A DNA stretch of 64,000 bases from Vesta saturnalis. Lineage: Eukaryota > Arthropoda > Insecta > Coleoptera > Lampyridae. A program made the position numbers and the translations under genes. The stretch is taken from the NCBI GenBank assembly GCA_036346205.1, contig JARFJB010001965.1, positions 5,209,001-5,273,000 of the forward strand, given 5' to 3'. The notes beneath the pieces are model-generated. The model did not search any database. It saw nothing but the letters and a program-made list of their open reading frames with translations, and was not told the DNA's origin. This document shows, in pieces, positions 46,729-58,039 of the stretch (position 1 is the stretch's first letter; each line of letters begins with the position of its first letter).

Positions 46729-46828
46729 AAAAGTGAAATGTTCTTTTAAGAACAAGTGGAATATGGATATACGAGAAGAAACCTGGAAAATCAACATTGT
46801 ACATAATAACACTCGAGGAAATCATAAA

Positions 46829-46831
<3 letters not shown>

Positions 46832-46890
<59 letters not shown>
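46832..46890. repeat. (TA)n microsatellite
   Basis: A TA run right after the inverted Penelope end. Confidence 0.95.
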
Positions 46891-46894
<4 letters not shown>

Positions 46895-48482
46895 AGTTTT
46901 CGAGCTGTACAAAATTTTCTTAACGCAAGGGCGGATTTTCCCTATTAGATATAATAAATTAATACAAAGAATGTAATTAAAAGCAGTTTCATACCTTATG
47001 CAGCGAAGTCAACCTAAAATACGATGTGCATTGGAAGGCAGAAGTAACGGAAATGATGTGCATTGCGCATAAAACAAAAAATTGATGCGGCTAAATACCA
47101 ATTATACATGATAAAAACATATACATTCCTATTCGTAATTATATACACTAGAAAATAACATATCCACTAAAATTTAATTATTGGAAGAATAAAACCACAA
47201 TATGACTAAATATACACAAATAATATAAATATATTTACAAATAACACAAATCCAAAACTTGAATTCAGGTAACGATAGTCAAACATTGGCACGTTACAGG
47301 TGTATATCGAGGGGTGTCGCCCATGAGAAAAAAGAAGAATTGCCTTCGAATTTTTAATTTCTGACAATACCAAATAAATCAAACTTTAGCAGCTGTAACT
47401 CGAACTTCGTTGACAATAGCAAGAAAAAAGGATTCGCTGGGCATTTCGTAATTTATGGCTATACCAATTGCTTTTTTTGTTTAAATAGTTGTTCTTACAC
47501 CGAATAGTGTTTATTTTAAAAGTAATTGCACTGTAATCAGTATTTTTAGTAAACATTAACAGAGTTATTTGTTTCCGTCAATACAACCGAGTGAGTGAGA
47601 ATTATATCGGCCGTGTTTGTTATGGGTGTCATATCAATCGAGTAAACGGAAGTGATATAATACCTATTATGAAAAAATATTACACAATATGCAAGGTGGT
47701 AAGATTACACACATGATGCACTTCAAGTGGTTGTGGGGTTCACAGTTATCCAATGATCAATCGGGTGGGTTTTTGCATTGTGAATCAATGAGTAGATGGT
47801 GCCCCTGAACTAGTTTGGTTAGAATTAAGACTAAAGCATCACCTAAATCGAAAGCCATACCACCGAAAAATATAAGCTAGCCTTTTGAAGGATTAATTGA
47901 AAAAATTCCCAGATTGGAGGCTTATACATGGTCCGACTGCCCATCCAGCATCCGATACTAAGTTATTACACACTGTAGAACTGTTACTTGTCCGCTCAAA
48001 AGGCTTGCAGATTAAATTTTGTGTTATGTGAGTTACACTTGGTTAAAGAACAACTATTATATTTTTAAGAAAATTGAATTCGAATAAATAATAATTTTTT
48101 TCGTTCCACGTATTTACGAAATAATAACATGTAACGCGTCAAATATTTTTGTAGTTTTTTCATTCTTAGTATAGATTAAATGTAAGGTGGTTGATAATAA
48201 ATCAGTTTTATTATTCTGCGCCTCTTAATCGACTTAATCTCCTAACGACCTTCTTGTTATTTATGACGGTTCTAAAGTAAACAGAAAGAAAGGCAGAGAT
48301 TGTGAGAAACATAAGGGTACAGACCCAGTTGTGTGATGTATGTCTTGAGAAGTGCACATATCTAAATACATGTTAAGTGTCGATATGAGTTAGCTAGCAT
48401 TTTGATAACGCATTGTTGTAGCAAACATGCATGTTAATATGTGAGCGCTGATATAAATTGTGACGTCATTTGAGTATGCACT
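46891..48482. other. No gene seen
   Basis: AT-rich spacer up to the Gypsy element. I recognised no protein or repeat. Confidence 0.55.
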
Positions 48483-49039
48483 AGTTAGTGCGGTAGACTC
48501 AATGTGTTGGTATATGAAAGTTGATAACAAGTAGGATATCGTTTGATTGCACGTTGATGTCGAAAGCCCCTAATTATAAGTTGTGAAAACGGCGCCATAC
48601 CTTCGAACTGCGCTGCAAGTGGGGGGGCTTGTATCTCGCTGCTGTTCGGAATGACACGAATAGGTAAAAGAGTGGCGTAATGATGACACCCTGATATCGA
48701 TTCGTTGGGACCCAAACTTTTTAGCGGCTATGTGTCCAGGGAAGCCTACACTTATTTCAGGTGACACTAACTAGTTGTTGAAGAAGTTATTATTATTATT
48801 ATAATTAATTCACAAATGGAATCCATGTAAAAAGATCAATAATGGATCATAGAATAAAGTAAGGGCCGGAAGGCCCCCGGTGAGTACACCTAAAAATAAG
48901 ATTATGCTGAACAGTAATGGTTTTCTCATATACCTATGAAACCCCCAGGGATTGAATTGCATTGCGATACTCACGTAAATTTCGAATAGATAAAATGCAT
49001 GGATAAAGATTTACATTAAGTAATTTATCATTTCTTACA
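48483..49039 (+). repeat. Gypsy 5' LTR
   Basis: It starts AGTTAGTGCGGTAGACTC and ends CATTTCTTACA, matching 53677-54259. It has lost short segments relative to the 3' LTR, for instance around 48920-48935. The outer start is uncertain: the 3' copy may begin earlier at TGTAACCCGT. Confidence 0.8.
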
Positions 49040-49628
49040 CTCAGGTGTGGGGTAAAAGCAATCAATTCAATTCCTATGAAAACCAGACGTCTTAAAAAAC
49101 CTGCACCTTCAATATTAGATACGGAGTTTGGTGTTCAATAGACCGTAACATTTTAAATTTTCGGAATAGACGTTGTAATTTGAGATTGTATAAAATAAAC
49201 CAACAATTTATTACATTTACGAGCGTGCTTAATAAATCTCAAGAATAAGGGGAATGCTTGGGGTTACGTTAAACCGTTAAAACGTAAACCGTTTTTAATA
49301 TCAGTTTCTTTTCGTTGTTTAAGGTGATGTGATCAATAATTAGAACAATAGTACATCGTGTGCATATTGTTTAGTTTACTTCCGTTTACGTTTAGTGTAA
49401 TATTTTTTATTCGCAATCTTTAGTGGACCAACAAGTGGATTTTGTTATTTAAGTGTATTTGTAACCGATGAATGTGATTGGCCTTTTTTTAATAATTAGT
49501 GTGTTTGTGATCATTTCTCCAGACGATAACTATAGTTTGTCATTGAAGTATTTTGTAAATAGTTGTACGTACTATAATAAAGGTGTACAAAAAAAAAGGG
49601 AGAAAGAATAAAGGTAAACGCAGATAAG

Positions 49629-50534
49629 ATGAATCGAGCTGTCATAAGAAGAAGACGAATTCGATCTCCGATATCGTCATCATCCGACGAGGAGGGGACG
49701 ATATCTACCATCAGCGAAACTGCTAGTACACCATGTTCCTCGGCGTCGACATCGACTACTTTTTCTGATTTGACCAACGTCGTGAAAGACATTGTACGCA
49801 TATGGAGATATAAACTAGTACTCAAAAACGTACGGCTAATCTGTTACATTCAAGAGACAACGTTGTACCTGTCTTCAACCCTGAAGACAGACGTCAGTCT
49901 ATCGAAAACGGTGTCAACGAATTGTCGAACTAAAGAATCTGTATCTGTATCTGTATCATTGGAACGATGAAGCGCGATGCCTAAATTAGACGGATTAGCT
50001 AAAACGTGGTATCAAAGCTTCAATATAGTGGACAGAATGGAAGAAAATTCTAAAGAAAGCTTTTTCTTTAAAGCGCGATTTCAATGACAGCATTATGGAA
50101 ATGGTGCGACGTGTTAAACTGCCCGATGAACCTTACCTTGATTATTATTATGAAAAGGTAGCTTTGTTAAACGAATGCAAAATATTTGGGGAATTTCGGA
50201 CTATACAGTGCAATCCGCGGCCAGAGCGAATAATTATTTGTACTGCGAGGATTTGCTAAATTTATTAAAAACGTGTCACGTTACGAAACCACGCGATTCA
50301 AAGACTACTGAATTCATGTCTCACAAGAGAAGCGTGTTATTTAAGAAACCAAGATTTCCTAACACTACATTTAAAATCTCTTGCTATAAGTGCAAATCGG
50401 TAGGTCATAAAGCGGTAAATTGCAGAAGGCCAAAATGTTGTCATTGTGGGAGACATGGGCATCGATCTCATGAATGCCGAGTTCGTCAGCAACAGAAAGC
50501 AAACCGAGATTCAGGCAGCGAAAAGGTGTTGTGA
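49629..50534 (+). pseudogene. Gypsy gag with two zinc knuckles
   Basis: The ATG at 49629 starts a Ser/Arg-rich N-terminus. The frame breaks near 49970 and again before 50175. The last part, to the stop at 50534, carries two perfect C-x2-C-x4-H-x4-C knuckles, CYKCKSVGHKAVNC and CCHCGRHGHRSHEC, which bind RNA in nucleocapsid proteins. Between them the reading passes KPRFPNTTFK. The gene is upstream of and roughly contiguous with pol. Confidence 0.8.
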
Positions 50535-50539
50535 CTAGA

Positions 50540-53500
50540 AACGGTTACAAATGAAACATATGTTAAGGATATTACCGCAAACAATAAAACACTTTGCGCG
50601 TTTATAGATTTTGGTTCTATCTTCAACTTAATACGTTTTACTGATGCATATTGACGAGAATTGCGACGTGGTAATAAAATGTTATGGATCGAGCCAAATC
50701 AAACCCATGGGAAGGGTTACACTGAGGATAAACATTAACGAGGTATGAAGAACCGTGGATCTTCTTGTGGTACCTGATCATGTTCAAGGCGTCCCCAACT
50801 TAATTTGACAGTCGTTCACGGAATTACCGGGCGTAATGACAACAAAGGATAACAAAAATGTGGAGTTTAGTGAACTGAAACAAGCTAATGCAACAAATAA
50901 AATACCTTTGTGGTTGACAGAGAATGTAGTTATTCCTCCTGACCACGTCGGTAATCTACCAGCTGTGAGTAAATCAAAATTCGAAGGAAATACACTTGTA
51001 GAAGCATGCGGGAGAGATCAACTTGGAAGAGAATATGCAATACCACGAGTCCTTATCGAAACCAATCCAGATAAAATATCGGTTTTGCCAAATATTCATC
51101 TTTCGGGGAAGTACCTTGTGCTGTGGAATAAAAATCCGATTGCACGCGCCTTTCAGTGCGAATTCGATACGGTAAGTGAAGAAGAACACGTCCTGCGCGT
51201 AGAGAAAACACCTTCATTGAATAAAAAGGAAGTCATTGTTGGAACGCTTGATGAAGATATCCGACGAAAGTTATTTCGAAATTTGGATGAGTTTGGAGAT
51301 TGCTTTGGAGACACTGTTGGCTCGTTGGTTGTGGCTGATAATGTACCATTTCGGTATAGGCTATACAGAATGTCCGAAAGCGAAAAATCAAAAGTGATAT
51401 CGATTGTTTCACAGCTATTAGGTGCAGGCATTATACGTGAGTCCGATTCTCAATATTCATCTGCCGTACTCTTAGTGAAAAAGAAAAATGGCCAAGATCG
51501 AATGTGTATAGACTATATAAAACTAAATCTTAAAACGCTCAAGCAAAGATATCCATTACCTAGAATTGATGACCAAATGGATAGATTAGTGGGATGCAAG
51601 CTTAGATTTAAGTTCGGGTTACCATCAAATCCCGGTTTGGGAATCTAGTAAACATCTTACTCCGTTCGTTACCGCGGAAGGTAAGTCCGAGTACAACAGA
51701 ATGCCTTTTGGGTTGTGCAATGCGCCCGCTGTTTTTCAGCGTCTTATGAATAAGATTTTAGGACCATACCACGAAATTGTCGCTGTTTATCTAAACGACG
51801 TGATAATACCGAGTCAGACATACGACGATAATCTAAATAGTTTACGCGTAATACTGGGTGCACTACGAAATGAGAACTTAACGTTAAACTTAAAAAAAAT
51901 GTGTGTTTCTGTCTTCTTCTATTGACTACTTAGGCTTCCAAATATGCTAATATAGTCAAACCGTCGACAGCACTTACCTGCAAGAACAGCAACTGGAAAT
52001 AAATTAGTCAAGCGCCCTATTTTAGCCCTGTACGGCTCAAATGCCCTAACGGAAGTTCATACCGACGCCAGTCAAGACGGAATAAAAGGGACACTATTAC
52101 AAGTCAATGAGTCCGGGCTTCGACCTGTAGCTTATTACAGCCGCCAAACTTATAAAGTAGAGCAAGAATATCATTATTGGCAGTTGTAGGAGGTTTATTA
52201 AAATTTAGATTGTACTTACTGGGGATAAATTTTAAGGTTGTAACCGATTGCGACGCACTAAAAACTGTAAGTATGAAAAGATATATACTACCAAGAATAG
52301 CGCGTTAGTGGCTTCAACTCCAAGGATATATCTTTAATGTTGAGTACAGTCCAGGAAAGCATATGCATCATGTGGATGCGCTTAGTCGTAATCCATACCC
52401 AAACGAAAAAGATTCTTCGAATAGAGGAAGCCGATTGGGTTCTTTCCGCACAGCTTCCCGATGAAAAAATCAAGTTGATACATGATATACTAACAAAATC
52501 ACCTGAAACGCAGTATGAGAAAAACGTTTATCACAATGGCGCTCTACGCAATGGTGAGGGTACTGAATAACGACACAGGGAATTCAGTGGGTTGTTCCGA
52601 AGCGGTTAACGAATCAAGTGGTACGTTGGGTACATGATGACGTTAGACACTTTGCGTGTGACAAAACGCTGAAGAAACTCTGCGAGAAATATTGGTTTCC
52701 CGGCATGAGGGAATACGTGCAAAAGTATATTTCCAGTTGTATTCAAAATACCTTCAGGTCGTCGAGAGGGTTTTTTACACCCTATTGCCAAAGAACCAAT
52801 ACCCTTTAATACTGTGCACATTGACCATCTAGGACCCTTTCAAAAAACGCACAAAGGCAACGTGTACTTACTTGAGGCTGTGGATGTATTTACCACATAT
52901 GTACAGCTGGAAGCAGTGAAATCTGCCAAAGTACCTTCGGGTTACCGAGCGGGATAATCGCCGATAGAGGAACAGCGTTCACGTCTATAAATCTTCGAAA
53001 TTTTTGCAAAAAGTACAATATCCAACGTATCCTTAATGCTGTATCAACCCCTAGAGCAAATGGGCAAGTGGAGAGACTTAACCGTACAATACTATCAGCT
53101 CTATCTACAACCGTTGATTCTTAGGATAAATGGGACTATTACACTCATCGGATACCATTTTCAATAAACAATGCAGTGCACCAAATTACTGCAAAGTCCC
53201 CAAACCAGTTATTCATGGGTTACTCACTCCGCGCTAGAAGTGATAGCCTTCTTTCCACAGAAGTGGACTTATCCGCAATTAATAGAGACCTTAACGCGTC
53301 TCAGGTTGAATAGTAGACAATCAACGCAGACAAAAAAGACGTTTTGATAAAAGTAGAAAAGCGAGGACATATAAAGTTGGAGACTTAGTATTAATTATGG
53401 CAAAAAGAGACTTAGAGGGGCTGAGCAGAAAACTTAATCCAAAATATTCGGGCCTTATGATAATATCAGAAGTATTAACCAATTATCGGTACAAAGTGAA

Positions 53501-53620
53501 GGACATGCCCTCATCAACCAGAAGCGCGAAAAGAAGTATGAGAATGCGGCGGATCGTATGAAACCATGGATACCAACAGGCGAAACTTCGGATGATCCGT
53601 CAAGTGAAGGTGAAGAATAG
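50540..53620 (+). pseudogene. Gypsy pol: protease, RT, RNase H, integrase
   Basis: The protease region (50595-50618) reads FIDFGS where D-S/T-G is expected. RT: an open frame at 50836-51648 has FRYRLYRMSESEK, YSSAVLLVKKKNGQDRMCIDY and RYPLPRIDD; after a shift comes MPFGLCNAPAVFQRLM. The catalytic box at 51788 reads YLND instead of YxDD, so a key Asp is lost. RNase H shows VHTDASQDGI (about 52055) and YSPGKHMHHVDALSR. Integrase: an HHCC-like region at 52620-52760 (last Cys replaced by Asn), then HIDHLGPF, IIADRGTAF and NGQVERLN with 35 residues between the last Asp and Glu, so DD35E is intact. Many stops and shifts. Confidence 0.85.
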
Positions 53621-53676
53621 GTTGAGTTGCGAGGGCGCAACTCTGGTTAGGTTGGCCGAATGTAACCCGTCTAATA

Positions 53677-54259
53677 AGTTAGTGCGGTAGACTCAACATG
53701 TGGGTATATGAGAGTTGATATCAAGTAGGATATCGTTTGATTGCACGTTGATGTCGAAAGACCCTAATTATAAGTTGTGAAAACAGCGCCATACCTTCGA
53801 ACTGCGCTGCAAGTGGGGGGGCCTGTGTCTTGCTGCTGTTCGCAATGACACGAATAGGTAAAATGGTGGCTTAATGATGACACCTGATATCGATTAATTG
53901 GGATCCAAACTGTTTAGCGGAAGTTAGGTGTCCGGGAAGCCTACACTTATTTCAGGTAACAATAGCTAGTTGTTGAAGAAGTTATTATTATTATTATAAT
54001 TAATTCACAAATGGAATCGAAAAGATCAATAATGGATCATAAAATAATGTAAGGGTCGGAAGGCCCCCGGTGAGTACACCTAAAAATGAGATTATGCAGA
54101 ACAGAAATTGTAATCTTTCTTGCATGTTTTCTCATATATCTCTTGCCAAATACCTACGAAACTCCGAGGGATTGAATTGCATTGCGATACTCACGGAAGG
54201 TACGAGTAGATAAAATGCATGTATAAAGATCCACATTAGATAATTTATCATTTCGTACA
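53677..54259 (+). repeat. Gypsy 3' LTR
   Basis: The match to the 5' LTR starts at AGTTAGTGCGG (53677) and ends CATTTCGTACA. TGTAACCCGT at 53661 could be the true first bases, since TG is the usual LTR start. Confidence 0.8.
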
Positions 54260-55914
54260 AATAGATTTTAATACCATTCTGAGGAATATACTAATTGCGT
54301 GAAACACATCATATCTAATGATATTTATAACCCAAAAAAAAGTTCTTCAGACTGAAGTAAAAGTCAAAAACGGTTTAACCTAAAAAAGTTAAAAATCAAA
54401 TATAAACGATTCTACCAAGCACGCAATCAATCTCAACGTAAACAAAGCATAAAGAATTTATAAAAGTTCATTGGGTTATACTTTATACATTCAAGCAGGG
54501 TCCCCAATTTCCGTTCGTGTAATTAACATCTCCCTTCTGGACCATAAACGTGTTACGCATATATATGCATGAATAGAGTATTGTTCATTTCGCTTTTTAA
54601 AAAATCAAGTGTAATATTTAACTAAAAATGTACTAAATTTGTTCGACACAGCCGGTTTGTTATCCCAATAGCTTAACTAAGAATTTCATTATTTTTTTAT
54701 TGTTATGCAGTAATTCCGACAACATCCAAAGGTAATCGGGCTATTCTAAATCAATCGCATTGAAAGCTGTTGAAATTACCATTAGATGTGCTGTCCTTCT
54801 ATAACAAAATAAGTTCATTAAGTTTCCATTTGTAGGACCATTACAGTTAAATTGTATTGGAAAATTTACAAGATAATATGAAAGCTCAAACCTTATAACC
54901 AGCTACAAAATTGTGTGGGTTGTATAGGGAGAATTCAGTTAAGGGTTTCGGGTTGCTATGTCTGGCTTGAAACTACATTGAGGGTGCACTTTAACATGAT
55001 GAAAATGTCTGGCGCATTCGATCAATAATTGGAACATTCAACTAAAGAAAAAAGTTCTAATCGCTATGAAGCTGTTACAGAATTTCTAACATGGATTAGC
55101 AATTAACGTTTAATTATGATTATGAACACAACGAAGCTATTTCCGCATTAAGATAAAGTAGAGTATATTATCCACAAAGCATTAACACAACAATTATTGC
55201 TGTTTCTTATCGCTCATTGTTTTGTTTAGTGTATTCAATTTTTATATAAAAGCACATAATACAAAAATTAGTTGCTACTTTTTCATAATTTGTTATTTAC
55301 ACTTTAAGCTAAAGTTTTGTCACTATTTTAAAAAGTAAAAAACAATAAGATCTTTAACGTATTTAGCCAGTTTAAAAAAAAATAGGAAAAGTATATTCAA
55401 GCATTCTTGGTTATTTAAACTTTTAGTAATATATTAACAATATTTGGTAAATAGGTTAATTACGATTAAGATGTGTAATTTTTCTTTCACTATAACCTCC
55501 CAAAAAATTATTACGTTAAAGTTTTTATTTTTAGGTCCATAGAACGTGATAGCTAATCTTTTTGGTATTTATTTTAACCTTTCTAATGGTTGAAATCTTG
55601 TATGAACATTTAACCCACAGTAGTTAGTTACTACATACACTTAACAAATGTTTAACCATTTAAAATTTTGCACACCATTTTTTAAAGCTTGGCCGTCGAA
55701 CAAAACTTTCTCAGCTTTCTTTGTTTTTGTGATACTCGTATCTCGGGTACCTTTCGAGATATTGAAAAACTAAAAACCGCATCTTGTAGGGCTTTTTACG
55801 TAGAATTCAGAAACGTATTTGATAACATTATAAATTTTGTGATTTTCATGTAACAACATAAAGTTAATATTTTTTTAATGGGCCTCGCCGTATATTTTAT
55901 TACAGTATTATATC
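54260..55914. other. No gene seen
   Basis: AT-rich sequence between the Gypsy element and the polB element. No feature is supported. Confidence 0.55.
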
Positions 55915-56765
55915 ACTAAATTTTTCCAAGAAATGTTATTTGGTCCGACCAAGCATATTTGATTAATTGCGAAATATTGAACAGACATAATTCGAAATAT
56001 TAGTTAAATGAAAATATTCATGACACGGTTACACAAGAATGCTAAGGGCAATTTGCATTCAACAGTAGAATGCGGTCAGCTGAGATATAAAAATGGTGGA
56101 GGTAAGCCACGCAGACAAGGTAGTGGGGGTAGTAGTGGGGATGTGGTTGAGGGCCGGAGTGGGGGTGCGGGTCGGCTTCTTTTAGGGAGCCATTTTCAAC
56201 CCCTTGATGGTAATTTTCAACCCCGTGAAGCCATTTTCACCTCTAATTAGTGACCTTTTGGTAGTATTAAGAGCCTTTCTTGCAGTCTAGTCCCTGGAGG
56301 TTAGGCAACCGCAGTGACTTTGCGCGCGCATACAGCATTCGGATTGGAGGACTTGACGTTAAGGCAAGCCCCTAGTTTCTGATTGGTCCATGGACTCCGA
56401 CCAGATACGCCCCCTGTGAACTTCGTACGTGGGTGTCGGCCGTTTTGGGAGACTATTCTCTCGGAGGCCCCGCCTCTTTTTGTCAATCAACCCTGGGTTT
56501 AGGGGTACGGTTAATCCAGATGCCTGCATCCTGAGCCTTTTTGACAGGCCAGCCCCCTGGAGGGACGATAACCGTAGACACGTTATCTTTTGACGTCATA
56601 ATTATCACCTGCGCTTTCAGCAAACGAAGTACATAAACAGGTTATTAATTACAGCTCAATTTAAAGTGCAAAGTAACATAGAAGTAGATTCAATATGTTG
56701 ATCGGAAAGCGTGTGTTCTATAAAAATACCTTGGTTATTACCGGTTTTAAAAAGATAAATACCGT
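55915..56765 (+). repeat. Left terminal inverted repeat of the polB element
   Basis: It runs from GGAAAA/TTTTTCC-type text near 55918 to the GGTTATTACCGG phrase at about 56745. It includes one TTTTCAACCCC minisatellite cluster at 56195-56250. An open frame at 56008-56250 is a composition artefact. Confidence 0.75.
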
Positions 56766-56954
56766 TAATCCTAAAGAACGCATTGAAACATCTCTACTTT
56801 TCAGCCGTTCGTTAAATTGCTGTATACGCTGGTTCTCAACCTTGAAAAGCTTATGGTAACGCTCAGGTAGTATGCATTCAAATTCCTCTAGTTCCACTAC
56901 CCGCTCGCCGTACTTTGTTGCTATGAGTCCAAAGGTAAAAACGTGTTGATGCAT
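56718..56954 (-). pseudogene. Unrecognised small gene fragment at left arm edge
   Basis: A minus-strand frame of 78 residues reads HVFTFGLIATKYGERVVELE and then ILPERYHKLFKVENQRIQQF. Acidic and amphipathic stretches look protein-like. A splice-like GTAAG is not evident, and upstream text (57017-57205, minus) does not clearly join it. Its last 15 codons lie in the inverted repeat. I do not recognise it; a Polinton accessory protein is a guess. Confidence 0.3.
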
Positions 56955-57216
56955 TTAGGGTAGATAAATCCATAGCACATAATTATAATATAGCATTGAA
57001 AAATCTGCATGGGTAATTAAATAAAGTAAAGTTTAAAACCAAAAAAACAATCACTTACCAGTGTTAGAACATTTTGGAAGGTCACGATGCATTCACTTTT
57101 TGTATTCTGTTTATAAATAACCAATATAATGTACTTAAGGGCTTTCCCTATCATTAACATAATTATTTTCTTAATTTTCCCACGGTTATGTAACAGTAAT
57201 AACAAATTTTCGCTAT

Positions 57217-57470
57217 TCGATTAACTCCATCGTGTCTGGGAAATACTGCTAGCTACGTAAAGGCAACAAGTTGACCTTCAAACTTTCATTCAATTAACGC
57301 GGTTGGGAAAACCCGCTAATTAGGTAAAGGGAGACAAGTTGACCTTCATTTCCAATTTTGTTAAAACAATAACAAACTTTCAATATTCAATTACATCTAT
57401 CGTATCTGGGAAAAACCCATTAATTACGTAAAGGTATGCAAGTCGACCTTCATTTCCAATTTTGATAATA
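57217..57470 (+). repeat. Three tandem iteron-like repeats, about 85 bp
   Basis: Three units share an ATC(G)GT(A)TCTGGGAAA start, a TTACGTAAAGG or TAGGTAAAGG core and a CAAGTTGACCTTCA or CAAGTCGACCTTCA end, at about 57228-57290, 57303-57350 and 57400-57455. They lie between the left arm and the polymerase. Confidence 0.65.
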
Positions 57471-58039
57471 CACTTCATCTTTTACATAAACTTTGTTTTG
57501 GGAAACTGTGAGGAATTTTGAAGTAATAACCACATAGGGAATTCTGAATCACATTAATATCAAACTTGCGGATTCTTTTCTGTATCTAAGTTCCTCTATC
57601 TGAAACAAGTTTCAAGCTACTATCACACGTGTCAAGAAATGCAGTAAAACGTATAAATAAGAATGATCAGCTTGAGCTATCCGAATTTTAAGTTTATTAA
57701 GGCGGATTCCATATAACAAAGACTCTAGAACATTCAATTCAAAAAGTACTGCATTGATTCAGATTACATCTTACAAAAACCATCCTGTAGCAAATCAAAT
57801 TAAGATTTTTATTAACTGAAATCTAATACTGTTTATTTTGAGGGTCCAAGCGCACACGTAAAGTTTTAAATTTAATTTTTTAAAACGCCCATTATAACGT
57901 AATTACTAGTTTATCTAGCTCCTTTTCAACCCAGTATTTTTGCGAATTCTGTAGGTCTAGAACCAACCACAGCCAACGTCATAAGAATTTTTCCATGTTG
58001 TCATAACAGTCCCCCTTGCCAGTCTGCTGACTATCGTTA
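57471..58039. other. No gene seen upstream of the polymerase
   Basis: AT-rich sequence. It may hold decayed N-terminal polymerase coding that I cannot read. Confidence 0.4.

Larger units (their letters stand above)
45779..46805 (-). mobile_element. Penelope-like element 3' region with inverted terminal copies
   Basis: The minus strand encodes the end of a Penelope-like reverse transcriptase and a GIY-YIG-type region. About 140 bp of its 3' non-coding end (45779-45925) is repeated in opposite orientation at 46660-46805; both copies contain the same ACTTGATAATGACCAG...GTTGTCT phrase and a GAAGAAACCTGGAAAA end. Inverted or rearranged terminal copies are well known for Penelope elements. TA runs border both sides. 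Confidence 0.65.
48483..54259 (+). mobile_element. Complete but inactive Gypsy (Ty3-type) LTR retrotransposon
   Basis: Order on the plus strand: 5' LTR, untranslated leader, gag with two CCHC knuckles, protease, reverse transcriptase, RNase H, integrase, 3' LTR. PR-RT-RH-IN order defines Gypsy. No envelope-like frame is seen between integrase and the 3' LTR. All genes carry stops and shifts, and the LTRs differ by many substitutions and indels, so insertion is old. A clear target duplication was not found: ACTAG on the left versus AATAG on the right is a weak candidate. Confidence 0.85.

Noticed and set aside
56008..56486. Gly/Arg-rich frames in the left arm of the polB element
   Set aside because: GC-rich inverted repeat without domain; the partner arm does not preserve the frames.
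57217..57470. CRISPR-like array
   Set aside because: Only three diverged repeats, unequal spacing, eukaryotic repeat context.
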